A DNA stretch of 64,000 bases from Pelagibius litoralis (lineage in GTDB: Bacteria > Pseudomonadota > Alphaproteobacteria > Kiloniellales > Kiloniellaceae): NCBI RefSeq assembly GCF_011683915.1, contig NZ_JAAQPH010000027.1, positions 1 to 64,000 of the forward strand. The letters are read 5' to 3'. Position numbers and translations under genes: made by a program. Of the stretch, positions 16,608-24,606 are shown in pieces; position 1 is the first letter of the stretch; the number at the start of each line of letters is the position of its first letter. Under the pieces are notes generated by a model. The model did no database searches and had not been told where the DNA came from. It worked only from the letters and a program-made list of their open reading frames with translations.

Positions 16608-17179
16608 TCTGCGGCGCTCCCGGCCTTGGCGCGCCGCCGCCCGGCTGCCTCCGGATTCTCGAGGTAGCTGCGCAGGCTCTGCGTTACCCGGGCCAGGGTC
16701 ATCTCCGGCGGTCCGTCGACGGAATCGACGACAATATCGGCCTCGGCATAGACGGGGTAACGTTCCTCGATCAGATCGCGGAGGATCTTGCGCGGATCGC
16801 CGCGTTTCAGCAGCGGCCGGTTGTTGCGCCGGGAAGTGCGGCGCAACAGAAGTTCGACATCGGCGCGCAGCCAGACGGAGATGGCGCGCTCGTGGATCAG
16901 CGCGCGGGTGTCGGGGTCCATGAAAGCGCCGCCGCCGGTCGCCAGGATCACGCTCGGCTGGTCCAGCAGGCGGGCGATGACCCGCCGCTCGCCGGCGCGA
17001 AAGGCTTCTTCGCCATGGGCGGTGAAAATGTCTTCGATCGAACAGCCGGCGGCCGACTCAATTTCCTTGTCGGCGTCGACGAAGGGCAGCGCCAGGGCCG
17101 CCGCAAGAAGGCGGCCGATGCATGACTTGCCCGCACCCATAAGGCCGACGAAGGCGACCGTACGGGGGAGTTTAAGCAT
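16604..17179 (-). CDS. aroK: Shikimate kinase
   Basis: 191 residues from the ATG at 17179 (MLKLPRTVAFVGLMGAGKSC). AroK phosphorylates shikimate with ATP. Visible are the P-loop GLMGAGKS, the shikimate-binding DADKEIE, the GGG of ATGGGAF and the lid arginines in RRNNRPLL. Other starts are in frame: GTG at 17194 with agaagg four bases upstream, ATG at 17296 with ggaag, TTG at 17317. The 40 codons before 17179 have mixed third positions and no family motif, so I treat them as leader; 17194 is the main rival. It is first in the aroK-aroB-CNNM unit. Confidence 0.93.
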   Translation of the reverse strand: MLKLPRTVAFVGLMGAGKSCIGRLLAAALALPFVDADKEIESAAGCSIEDIFTAHGEEAFRAGERRVIARLLDQPSVILATGGGAFMDPDTRALIHERAISVWLRADVELLLRRTSRRNNRPLLKRGDPRKILRDLIEERYPVYAEADIVVDSVDGPPEMTLARVTQSLRSYLENPEAAGRRRAKAGSAAE

Positions 17180-17404
17180 CTCTGCCGCCGGCACTGAGCC
17201 TTCTGAAGCGGTTCGGACCACGCGCCTGCCGATCATTGCAACGGTGAAAGACCCTAGGTAAACTGCCGCCTTCGCGCCAGATTCGGACTTTATCATAGAA
17301 TCTTCCGGGCGGCGCAAGTACTACGGTGGCGTCGTCCGGCGCCGGCCGGGACACTGCAATAGCTCCGAAAACCGTTATTTTTTGGGTCTTAGACAAGAGT
17401 TTTG

Positions 17405-17545
17405 ATGAAAAAGACAAGCCTCATCGCCCTCGTCGTGATTGCCGGGCTTATTGTGTCCGGCGGTTTCTTCCTCCTCACCTGGGATATTCCGCCGCCCTCG
17501 GCGCCGGTCGAAAAGGTGCTGCCCGATGAACGTTTTCCGCGCTGA
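17405..17545 (+). CDS. Small membrane-anchored protein (46 residues)
   Basis: A complete small frame from ATG 17405 to TGA 17543. It starts MKK, followed by a hydrophobic span (TSLIALVVIAGLIVSGGFFL) and a short polar tail with WDIPPPSAPVEKVLPDERFP, ending in RFPR. The layout is a single N-in membrane anchor with a periplasmic tail, or an uncleaved signal. From memory, similar short proteins with a tail like WDIP-P-SAPVEK-P--RFPR sit between aroK and xerD in other Rhodospirillales; this needs confirming. Its last 20 bases overlap the start of the next gene, so the two are probably translationally coupled. Function unknown. Confidence 0.7.
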   Translation: MKKTSLIALVVIAGLIVSGGFFLLTWDIPPPSAPVEKVLPDERFPR

Positions 17546-19409
17546 GCGTCTGGTCTACAACACCGCCTCTCCGATTTTTCTGAACCCGGCCCGGCTGCGG
17601 GCTGCGGCGTTGACTGTGGTCTTGCTGGGCGCCTCTGCAGGCATTTCGGCGGCGCAGGAGCAGCCGAATGCGCCGATCAGCCTGTTTCCCCCGACGGTCG
17701 CCGGGCCCGAAGCGCCGAGCGACGATCCGGCGGCGGGTCAGGGTCTGCCCGCCCGCGACGGACCGGCTGTGCCTGAGACGACCCTGGGCGAGACGCCTCA
17801 GTACGAGGGCATCCAGGTCGACAAGCTGCAGGAGCTGGACAGTGAATCGCTCGGCATTCTGGAACCCGGGTTTGGCGGTCTCGGAATCGATGCCTGGGCC
17901 GGAAGCGACCGGGGCCTTGTCGAGCGCCTGATTGCCGCCTTGCCCGATGATCCGGCCTCGCCGGCGCTGCGCGGCCTGACGACCCGCCTGCTGCTCAGCA
18001 ATGCCCAGGCGCCTGAGCGGCGCGGTGCGGCGGCGGGTGCCGGGAATACCCTGGCGGATGCGGTGGCCACGTCACAGAACAGCGCCTTCCTGCGCCTGCG
18101 CGCCCAGCGCCTCTACGCCATGGGGGAACTGGCCGGCCTCAACCGCTTGCTCGGCATCGTGCCGCAGCGGCTCGACGACTCCTGGCTTGCCCAGGCGCGG
18201 GTCGACGGCCTGCTGCTGCAGGCGCGCGACGAAGAGGCCTGCGGTCTGGTTCGCAGCGCCGTGGCGCGTTTCCCTGCGGAAACCTATTGGGCCAGAGGCC
18301 TGGTCTTCTGCCAGTTTGTCGCCGAGCAGCGCGATCAGGCCTTCCTGGCCCTGGATCTCCTGCGCGAGCAGGACCCGAACGGCGATCCCGCTTTTTATGC
18401 CGCCAGCAATCTTTTCATCGGGGGTAAGGCCGAAGGTCTGGCCGCCGAGGGCCTCACGCCCCTGACCCTCGCCATGCTGCGGGTCGGTGCCGGGGAGCCG
18501 CCGGCGGATCTGGCCGAGACGGCGCCGCCGCTTTTGTTGCATGGCCTCGCCGCGCTGCCCAAGGCATCGGCAACCGACAAGGCCGGCGCCTTGGAGCGTC
18601 TGGTTCAGGCGGCGATCCTGCCGGGCGACGAACTGGCGACGGCCTACAACGCGATCTCTTTCGAAGAATCGGAGCTGACCGATCCCCTGGTGCAGGCCGA
18701 ACAGTCCGGCGGAATTCGCGGGCGTGCCCTGCTGTTTCATGCCGCCGGCGGGGAGAGCATCGTTTCGGCCAAGGCCGAGTTTCTGCTGGCCGCCGTGGCG
18801 GCAGCGGACAAGGCCGGGCGCGGCTATGCCATGGCCCGGGCGATCCTGCCGCAGCTGGAGACGCTGTCACCGGGATTGGAGCTGGCCTGGTTCGCCCCGG
18901 CTGCGGTGCGCAGCCTCTATCGTGTCGGCCAGTTCGAGCGGGCCGCCGCCTGGGCGGCCGTTCTGCGGCTCGATGGCGTGAAGAACCCGGAGTCCCAGGC
19001 CGCTTTCGAAGCGGTGAAGCCCTACGCCCGCCTTGCCGGCGGCAGCGAGCCGCTGGCGCCCAGCGATGGCGACCTGGCCGGACCGGTCCTGCAGGCGATG
19101 GTGCTGTCGCGGGCGCTGGGCCAGCCGGAACCGAACGCCTGGCCGGGCATTCTGGATAACGGGGACGCGGGATCGGCCCTTGGGGGCCTGCCGCGCCTGC
19201 TGGCCCTCGGCGATGCAGCCGCTGCCGGGCGGCGCGGCGAAACGGTCCTGCTGGCCGCCCTTTCCCTCGGCGACGGCCCGGCCGGCGACAACCATCCTCT
19301 GGCGCTCGGCTATGCGGTTTCCGCACTGAGTACCCTGGGCCTGGGCAGTGACGCGCGGGCTCTGGCTCTGGAAGCGGCCCTCGACAGCGGCGCGGACAGC
19401 GGCCTATAG
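17526..19409 (+). CDS. Exported protein of unknown function, helical-repeat-like
   Basis: 627 residues from the ATG at 17526. A signal segment covers about residues 25-43 (AAALTVVLLGASAGISAAQ), then a Pro/Glu-rich stretch, then a long Ala/Leu-rich helical region (residues 110-620) whose texture suggests TPR-like or other solenoid repeats. No catalytic motif is evident. Homologues in other genomes may carry uninformative names such as 'antifreeze' protein, which only reflect alanine-rich composition. It overlaps the small membrane peptide upstream by 20 bases and precedes xerD by 34 bases, suggesting an operon. A cell-envelope role, possibly with the small peptide, is inference. Confidence 0.75.
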   Translation: MNVFRAERLVYNTASPIFLNPARLRAAALTVVLLGASAGISAAQEQPNAPISLFPPTVAGPEAPSDDPAAGQGLPARDGPAVPETTLGETPQYEGIQVDKLQELDSESLGILEPGFGGLGIDAWAGSDRGLVERLIAALPDDPASPALRGLTTRLLLSNAQAPERRGAAAGAGNTLADAVATSQNSAFLRLRAQRLYAMGELAGLNRLLGIVPQRLDDSWLAQARVDGLLLQARDEEACGLVRSAVARFPAETYWARGLVFCQFVAEQRDQAFLALDLLREQDPNGDPAFYAASNLFIGGKAEGLAAEGLTPLTLAMLRVGAGEPPADLAETAPPLLLHGLAALPKASATDKAGALERLVQAAILPGDELATAYNAISFEESELTDPLVQAEQSGGIRGRALLFHAAGGESIVSAKAEFLLAAVAAADKAGRGYAMARAILPQLETLSPGLELAWFAPAAVRSLYRVGQFERAAAWAAVLRLDGVKNPESQAAFEAVKPYARLAGGSEPLAPSDGDLAGPVLQAMVLSRALGQPEPNAWPGILDNGDAGSALGGLPRLLALGDAAAAGRRGETVLLAALSLGDGPAGDNHPLALGYAVSALSTLGLGSDARALALEAALDSGADSGL

Positions 19410-19443
19410 GCGCGCGACGGTGCCGGCCCGGCCAGCCCGCGCG

Positions 19444-20412
19444 ATGACGCCGCAACTGGACCCTTTTCTGGAGATGCTGGCCGCCGAGCGCGGCGCGGCG
19501 GGCAATACGCTGGAGGCCTATCGCCGCGACCTGGAGAGTTTTGCGGGCTTCCTGCGGCCGCGCCGGGGCAGCCTGGAATCGGCAGGTACCGAGGACCTGC
19601 GGGCTTTTCTCAGCCAGCTTGCGCGCGCCGGGATGGCGCCGCGAACCGCGGCCCGGCGGCTTTCGGCGCTGCGCCAGTTCTACCGTTTTCTGGTCAGCGA
19701 AGGGTTGCGCGGCGACGACCCCAGCGCCGGTATCGATTCGCCGCGCCAGGGCCGTGCGCTGCCGAAGATCCTGAGCGAAGAGGAGGTCGATAGGCTTCTG
19801 ACCACGGCCCGGGCGCAGAAAGATCCAGAGGGGTTGCGCCTCGCGGCCCTGGTGGAACTGCTCTACGCCACCGGCCTGCGCGTCTCAGAGCTGGTCTCCC
19901 TGCGTCTGGCGGCGGCCCAGCGCGATCAACGTCTGCTCATTGTTCGCGGCAAGGGCAACAAGGAACGCATGGTGCCGCTGAGCGAGGCGGCCAAAGAGAG
20001 TCTCGCCGAGTATCTGGCGGTGCGGGCCGCCTATCTGCCGAGGGCCGGCAAGGCGAAGAAGGGGGGCGAAGCTGCGAAGGCAGCCAGACAGGAATCGCCC
20101 TGGCTGTTCCCGTCGCGCGGGGCAAGCGGTCACCTCACGCGCCACCGCGTCGGCCAGTTGCTGAAGGATCTCGCCCGGCGGGCGCAACTCGACGCCGCCA
20201 AGGTTTCGCCGCACGTCATGCGCCATGCCTTCGCCAGTCACCTGCTGGACCACGGCGCCGACCTGCGCTCGCTGCAGAAAATGCTGGGTCATGCGGATAT
20301 CTCGACCACCCAGATCTATACCCATGTTCTGGGTGAGCGGCTTAAGTCGCTGGTCCAGACCCACCATCCCCTCGCCAAGGGTCCGTTCCTCACCAAAGGC
20401 CGGGCGCGCTGA
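19444..20412 (+). CDS. xerD: Tyrosine recombinase XerD
   Basis: 322 residues from the ATG at 19444; the frame is open upstream within the previous gene, but MTPQLDPFLEMLAAERGA is the natural family start. The enzyme resolves chromosome dimers at dif with XerC. Catalytic residues can be placed: Arg146 (ATGLRVSEL), Lys170 (RGKGNKER), His257 and Arg260 (SPHVMRHAFASH), His283 (LGHADIS) and Tyr292 (TQIYTHV). The N-terminal SAM-like core-binding domain occupies residues 1-95. An insertion rich in Lys/Ala (about 199-218, RAGKAKKGGEAAKAAR) between the Lys and His boxes is longer than in E. coli XerD. XerD rather than XerC is assigned from the motif pattern and context next to aroK. Confidence 0.9.
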   Translation: MTPQLDPFLEMLAAERGAAGNTLEAYRRDLESFAGFLRPRRGSLESAGTEDLRAFLSQLARAGMAPRTAARRLSALRQFYRFLVSEGLRGDDPSAGIDSPRQGRALPKILSEEEVDRLLTTARAQKDPEGLRLAALVELLYATGLRVSELVSLRLAAAQRDQRLLIVRGKGNKERMVPLSEAAKESLAEYLAVRAAYLPRAGKAKKGGEAAKAARQESPWLFPSRGASGHLTRHRVGQLLKDLARRAQLDAAKVSPHVMRHAFASHLLDHGADLRSLQKMLGHADISTTQIYTHVLGERLKSLVQTHHPLAKGPFLTKGRAR

Positions 20413-20441
20413 AAAATCAACGGATTCGGGCGAGGTTCCGG

Positions 20442-20470
20442 TTGACAAGAGCAAGTGGTATGACCAATTT
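20442..20470 (+). promoter_or_regulatory. Promoter of malyl-CoA lyase gene with GntR-type operator
   Basis: TTGACA at 20442-20447 is a perfect -35; the -10 is weak (caattt at 20465, 17 bases later). Within it, TGGTATGACCA (20456-20466) is a perfect dyad that fits the FadR-subfamily GntR operator T-N-G-T-N3-A-C-N-A. It lies about 105 bases upstream of the ATG. An operator in the spacer and -10 implies repression. Confidence 0.45.
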
Positions 20471-20569
20471 CCCAGCGAACCCGGCAGGCTGCCGCAGCGG
20501 GGATTCGCCAAGGGTCCTTGGCGGCGCGCCTGATAGTGATTACCGCCCAGACCGAGTAAGGGGATTTCC

Positions 20570-21547
20570 ATGAGCTTTACCATTGTCGAACCGGCGCCCG
20601 CGCGCCTGAACCGTAGCGAACTGGCGGTGCCGGGCAGCAACCCGAAACTCTTCAAGAAGGCGGCCGAATCCGACGCCGACGTTGTCTTTCTGGACCTGGA
20701 GGATGCGGTTGCGCCCGACGACAAGGTCCAGGCGCGCAAAAACATCATCAAGGCGCTGAACGACGTCGACTGGGGCAACAAGACCATGTCGGTGCGCATC
20801 AACGGCCTCGACACCCATTACATGTACCGCGACGTCATCGACATCATCGAACAGGGCGGTGAGCGCCTCGACCTGATCATGATCCCCAAGGCGGGAACCG
20901 CGGCGGACATCTACGCGGTGGATATGCTGGTCACCCAGGCCGAGGAGGCTGTCGGCCGCAAAAAGCGGATCGGTTTCGAGATGATCATCGAAACCGCGCT
21001 CGGCATGGCCAACGTCGATGCCATCGCGACGGCTTCGCCGCGCAACGAAAGCCTGCACTTCGGGGTTGCCGACTATGCCGCCTCGACCAAGGCGCGCACC
21101 ACCGTCATCGGCGGGCCCAACGAGCTTTACGGCGTGCTGAGCGACCCGGACGATGCGGGCGAGCGGCTCTATCACTGGGGCGATATGTGGCACTACGCCA
21201 TCGCCCGCATGGTGGTTGCGGCGCGGGCCGCGGGCCTCAGGCCCATCGACGGGCCGTTCGGCGACTTCTCTGACCCCGCGGGTTTCCGCGCCCAGGCGAA
21301 CCGCGCTGCGGTTCTGGGTTGCGAAGGCAAATGGGCGATCCACCCGAGCCAGATCGATCTGGCCAACGAGGTGAACAGCCCCTCCAAGGCCGAAATCGAC
21401 AAGGCCAAGCGCATCATCAAGGCGATGCGCCAGGCAACCAAGGAAGGCAAGGGCGCGGTTTCGCTGGACGGCCGGCTGATCGACATCGCCTCCATCAAGC
21501 AGGCCGAGGTGATGGTGAAGAAGGCGCGTTTGATCGCCAAGGGCTGA
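20570..21547 (+). CDS. mcl: L-malyl-CoA / beta-methylmalyl-CoA lyase (CitE-like)
   Basis: 325 residues of the HpcH/HpaI-CitE TIM-barrel family. It begins MSFTIVEPAPARLNRSELAV, close to the known Rhodobacter and Chloroflexus malyl-CoA lyases. The PGS-x-P-x-(L/F)-FKKAA and VVFLDLEDAVAPDDK motifs provide the metal site, with the second acidic ligand in FEMIIETALGM; KWAIHPSQ near the end is the CoA-binding segment. The enzyme cleaves malyl-CoA to acetyl-CoA and glyoxylate and beta-methylmalyl-CoA to propionyl-CoA and glyoxylate. It therefore fits the ethylmalonyl-CoA or glyoxylate/serine cycles. No other gene of those cycles is adjacent, although meaB is 19 kb away. Confidence 0.9.
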   Translation: MSFTIVEPAPARLNRSELAVPGSNPKLFKKAAESDADVVFLDLEDAVAPDDKVQARKNIIKALNDVDWGNKTMSVRINGLDTHYMYRDVIDIIEQGGERLDLIMIPKAGTAADIYAVDMLVTQAEEAVGRKKRIGFEMIIETALGMANVDAIATASPRNESLHFGVADYAASTKARTTVIGGPNELYGVLSDPDDAGERLYHWGDMWHYAIARMVVAARAAGLRPIDGPFGDFSDPAGFRAQANRAAVLGCEGKWAIHPSQIDLANEVNSPSKAEIDKAKRIIKAMRQATKEGKGAVSLDGRLIDIASIKQAEVMVKKARLIAKG

Positions 21548-21559
21548 GGCCGGCGACTT

Positions 21560-21608
21560 GTTATTGGGCGGAAGCCGGCAGCGTGGTATGCCGGTTTCCG
21601 CCCATAAC
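21560..21608 (+). repeat. Long hairpin after the malyl-CoA lyase gene
   Basis: The arms at 21560-21580 and 21589-21608 form a stem of about 20 bp with one bulged T and one G-U pair around an 8-base loop (gcgtggta). There is no T run, so it is more likely an mRNA 3'-end stabiliser or processing site than a terminator. Confidence 0.7.
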
Positions 21609-21645
21609 CTAAGGCGTGCCACGGCAACCTAAGGCGTGCCACGGC
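21606..21645. repeat. 20-bp tandem duplication
   Basis: The unit aacctaaggcgtgccacggc is present twice without spacer (21606-21625, 21626-21645), starting in the base of the preceding hairpin and ending 26 bases before the accA start. It probably arose by slippage; it may alter accA leader spacing. Confidence 0.85.
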
Positions 21646-21671
21646 TCTGCGCCTGTGCTAGACAGAAATCC

Positions 21672-22628
21672 ATGCACAACTTTCTTGATTTCGAAAAACC
21701 GATCGCCGAGCTCGAAGGCAAGATCGAGGAATTGAGGCATCTCTCCGATGACGGGGAGATCAACATTGCCGAGGAGGTCGAGAAGCTCCAGGGCAAGGTC
21801 GACCGGCTGCTGCGGCAGACTTACGGCAAGCTGTCCGCCTGGCAGAAGACCCAGGTCGCCCGTCATCCCGACCGCCCCCATTTTCGCGATTACATCGCCG
21901 CCCTGGTGGAGGACTTCACCCCGCTTTCCGGCGATCGGCTGTTTGCCGAGGATCACGCCATCGTCGGCGGCCTGGGGCGGTTTCGCGGCTATTCCGTGAT
22001 GGTGATCGGACACGAAAAGGGCGCCGATATCACGTCACGCGTGAAGCACAACTTCGGTATGGCCCGGCCGGAAGGCTATCGTAAAGCCCAGCGCCTGATG
22101 CGCATGGCCGAGCGGTTCGGCCTGCCGGTCATCACCCTGGTGGATACGGCAGGCGCCTATCCCGGTGTCGGCGCCGAGGAGCGCGGCCAGGCCGAAGCCA
22201 TCGCCCGCTCCATAGAGGTCTGCCTGGGGGTCGAAGTGCCCTTGCTGTCGGTTATCATCGGCGAGGGCGGCTCCGGTGGCGCCATCGCCCTGGCCGCAGC
22301 CAACCGGATCTTCATGCTGGAACACTCGATCTATTCGGTGATTTCACCGGAAGGCTGTGCCTCTATCCTCTGGCGTTCCGGGGAACAGGCGCAGGACGCG
22401 GCGGAGGCCTTGCGCCTGACGGCGCAGGACCTGCTGAACCTGGGCGTTATCGACGACATCGTTCCCGAACCGTTGGGCGGTGCCCATCGTGGCGGCGACA
22501 GCTCCATTGCCGCGGTCGGCGACCGCCTGGAAGCGGGCATTCGTGAGTTGCTGCGCGAGACCGGGCCCCAGCTGAAGCAGCAGCGCCGTGAAAAATTCCT
22601 CGAAATGGGCAAAAAAGGGCTCGGCTGA
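21672..22628 (+). CDS. accA: Acetyl-CoA carboxylase carboxyltransferase subunit alpha
   Basis: 318 residues from the ATG at 21672 ([20 protein letters not shown]), the conserved start. An upstream ATG at 21636 lies inside the tandem duplication and is unlikely. AccA with AccD transfers the carboxyl group from biotin to acetyl-CoA, making malonyl-CoA for fatty acid synthesis. The N-terminal helical hairpin (1-90) is followed by the crotonase-like carboxyltransferase core, with [32 protein letters not shown] and [11 protein letters not shown] as diagnostic motifs. An intrinsic terminator overlaps its stop codon. Confidence 0.97.
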   Translation: MHNFLDFEKPIAELEGKIEELRHLSDDGEINIAEEVEKLQGKVDRLLRQTYGKLSAWQKTQVARHPDRPHFRDYIAALVEDFTPLSGDRLFAEDHAIVGGLGRFRGYSVMVIGHEKGADITSRVKHNFGMARPEGYRKAQRLMRMAERFGLPVITLVDTAGAYPGVGAEERGQAEAIARSIEVCLGVEVPLLSVIIGEGGSGGAIALAAANRIFMLEHSIYSVISPEGCASILWRSGEQAQDAAEALRLTAQDLLNLGVIDDIVPEPLGGAHRGGDSSIAAVGDRLEAGIRELLRETGPQLKQQRREKFLEMGKKGLG

Positions 22629-22642
22629 GCCCTTCTTTTTTG
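22615..22642 (+). terminator. Intrinsic terminator of accA
   Basis: aagggctc (22615-22622) pairs perfectly with gagccctt (22627-22634) around a ggct loop, then cttttttg follows. The stem includes the TGA stop at 22626-22628. Confidence 0.9.
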
Positions 22643-22717
22643 TCCTCCGGCATTCTCTTCCGGCCTGACCGTCAGGCGCGAACCCTTGGTTGTGAGCAGC
22701 GCTTCCTTTTGTGCCTT

Positions 22718-22745
22718 TTGACGAAACGGCTAGGAAAAATATCTG
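22718..22745 (+). promoter_or_regulatory. Possible promoter of the oligopeptide transporter operon
   Basis: TTGACG (22718-22723) and TATCTG (22740-22745) with a 16-base spacer. A dyad TGTA-cgta-TACA overlaps the start region (22744-22755). The 290-base leader also carries a perfect but apparently unused aaggagg at 22785. Confidence 0.35.
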
Positions 22746-22936
22746 TACGTATACATAGCAACCCTTCCCTGCAATTTGCTACAGAAGGAGGCTTGTAACG
22801 ATTGCTTGTTGGGGCTCTATTATGCGTTGAGGACCGGCGTGCAGGCGTCGGCTCACCGTTGAAGCGGCTGATTTCGGGGGGGATCCGCTGTCCAGGTGGG
22901 AAAGGCTTCGAACAACAAGAATGGGAGAGCGGATTT

Positions 22937-24520
22937 ATGCTTCTGAAAAACTTCAAACGCGTAGCGCTGGGCGTCGGCCTTGCGGTTGCGCTGACCGGAA
23001 CGGCTCAGGCCGAAAAGGTCCTCAGGGTCGGGAACGACGGCGAGCCGCAGTCCATGGACCCCCACTACATCTCCACCGTGCAGACCAGCCGCATTTCGGA
23101 CGACATGACCCTGGGTCTGCTGACCTACGGGCAGGATGGTGAGCCCATCGCGGGCGCGGCCGAAAGCTGGACGATCAGCGAAGACGGCAAGACCTATACC
23201 TTCAAGATCCGCGATCATATGTGGTCAGACGGGACGCCGGTAACGGCACATGATTTCGTCTATGCCTGGCAGCGCATCCTGAAGCCGGACACCGGCGCCG
23301 AGTATGCATCGCTGCTCTACATCATCGAGGGTGCCGAAGACGTCAACACCGGCAAGGGCGGACCCGAAGTCCTTGCCGCCGAGGCCGTCGACGACAAGAC
23401 CCTGCGGGTTCAGCTGACTGCCGCCGCGCCATATTTCCTGGCGCAGCTCACCCATCAGACCGCCTTTCCGGTGCCGCGCCATATGGTCGAGAAACACGGT
23501 CGGGACTGGACCAAGCCCGAGAACATCGTCGTCAACGGCCCTTACAAGCTGGTCAACTGGACCCCGAATGTGAGCACCGAGCTGGTGAAGAACGACAAGT
23601 TCTATGATGCCGAGAATGTGGCCATCGACCGGGTGATCTACTACAGCATGGAAGACCGCACGGCGATCCAGAAGCGCTTCCGCGCCGGCGAGATTGACGT
23701 CGGGCGCGACATCGCCTCTGAACAGATCGATTGGCTGCGTGAAAACATGGCCGACAGCCTGCGCATCGCGCCCTATGCCGGCATCTACTACTATGTCTTC
23801 CGTTCCGACACAGAACCCTTCAACGACGTTCGTGTCCGCAAGGCGCTTTCCATGGCGATCAACCGCGAAGTGATCACCGACAAGGTGCTGCGCACCGGCG
23901 AGCTGCCGGCCTACAGCTTCGTGCCCCCGGGCACCGGCAACTACGGTGAACCCCAGTACGCGGACTGGAAGGGTGAGCCTTACGGCGAGGTCTTCGAGAA
24001 AGCCAAGGGTCTGCTGGCCGAGGCCGGTTACGGCCCCGACAAGCCGCTTAAGGTAACGCTGCGCTACAACACGTCGGAGAACCACAAGCGGATCGCCGTG
24101 GCCGTTCAGTCGATGTGGAAGAAGCTCGGTGTGAATGCCGAACTGTTCAACACGGATGGCAAGATCCATTACTCCGATCTGAAGCAGGGTGATTTTCAGG
24201 TGGCCCGCGCCGGCTGGATCGCCGACTACAACGACGCCCAGAATTTCCTTTTCCTGCTGGAAACCAAAACCGGCCCGATCAACTACTCGAAGTTCGGCAG
24301 CGAGAAGTTCGATGGCCTGATGGCGGAAGCGGGGGCGGTTGTCGATCTCGGGCAGCGGGCGAAGATCCTTGGCGAGGCGGAAGCCGTCGCCATGGAAGGA
24401 CAGCCGATTGCACCGATCTACTACTACGTCTCAAAGCAGCTGGTTTCGCCGAACGTGGTGGGCTGGGTCGACAATGCACCCGACCGTCACGTCACACGTT
24501 TCCTGGATTTGAAGCAGTAA
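22937..24520 (+). CDS. oppA: Oligopeptide ABC transporter, periplasmic binding protein (OppA-like)
   Basis: 527 residues from the ATG at 22937, which has gggagagcgga upstream and opens a clear Sec signal (MLLKNFKRVALGVGLAVALT, cleavage after TAQA). The mature protein is a cluster C (SBP_bac_5) binding protein: KVLRVGNDGEPQSMDPHYIS is the classic opening, and ESWTISEDGKTYTFKIRDHM and NDVRVRKALSMAINRE are standard motifs. It captures peptides in the periplasm for the permease encoded downstream. A TTG at 22802 with its own aaggagg would add 45 residues before the signal, so I reject it. A strong hairpin separates this gene from the permease genes. Confidence 0.93.
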   Translation: MLLKNFKRVALGVGLAVALTGTAQAEKVLRVGNDGEPQSMDPHYISTVQTSRISDDMTLGLLTYGQDGEPIAGAAESWTISEDGKTYTFKIRDHMWSDGTPVTAHDFVYAWQRILKPDTGAEYASLLYIIEGAEDVNTGKGGPEVLAAEAVDDKTLRVQLTAAAPYFLAQLTHQTAFPVPRHMVEKHGRDWTKPENIVVNGPYKLVNWTPNVSTELVKNDKFYDAENVAIDRVIYYSMEDRTAIQKRFRAGEIDVGRDIASEQIDWLRENMADSLRIAPYAGIYYYVFRSDTEPFNDVRVRKALSMAINREVITDKVLRTGELPAYSFVPPGTGNYGEPQYADWKGEPYGEVFEKAKGLLAEAGYGPDKPLKVTLRYNTSENHKRIAVAVQSMWKKLGVNAELFNTDGKIHYSDLKQGDFQVARAGWIADYNDAQNFLFLLETKTGPINYSKFGSEKFDGLMAEAGAVVDLGQRAKILGEAEAVAMEGQPIAPIYYYVSKQLVSPNVVGWVDNAPDRHVTRFLDLKQ

Positions 24521-24536
24521 GCATCGCTTCCTGAGT

Positions 24537-24577
24537 ACGCTACGGCAGGTTCGCACATCGCGGGCCTGCCGTAGCGT
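24537..24577 (+). repeat. Intercistronic hairpin between oppA and oppB
   Basis: ACGCTACGGCAGG (24537-24549) pairs perfectly over 13 bp with CCTGCCGTAGCGT (24565-24577) around a 15-base loop. The downstream sequence cgacttttca has a weak T run. Such structures after binding-protein genes typically protect the upstream mRNA or attenuate the permease genes; that role here is inference. Confidence 0.75.
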
Positions 24578-24606
24578 CGACTTTTCATTACCAGGGGGCT
24601 GCTGCT

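Noticed and set aside
17180-17317. Longer AroK N-terminus (starts at 17317 or 17296)
   Set aside because: Codons upstream of about 17194 lack the strong GC third-position bias of the gene and have no shikimate kinase homology that I can see. The choice between 17179 and 17194 stays open.
22785-22936. TTG start at 22802 behind a perfect aaggagg, extending OppA by 45 residues
   Set aside because: It would bury the Sec signal at 22937 inside the protein. The ATG at 22937 has its own ribosome-binding site. The aaggagg may be a relic.
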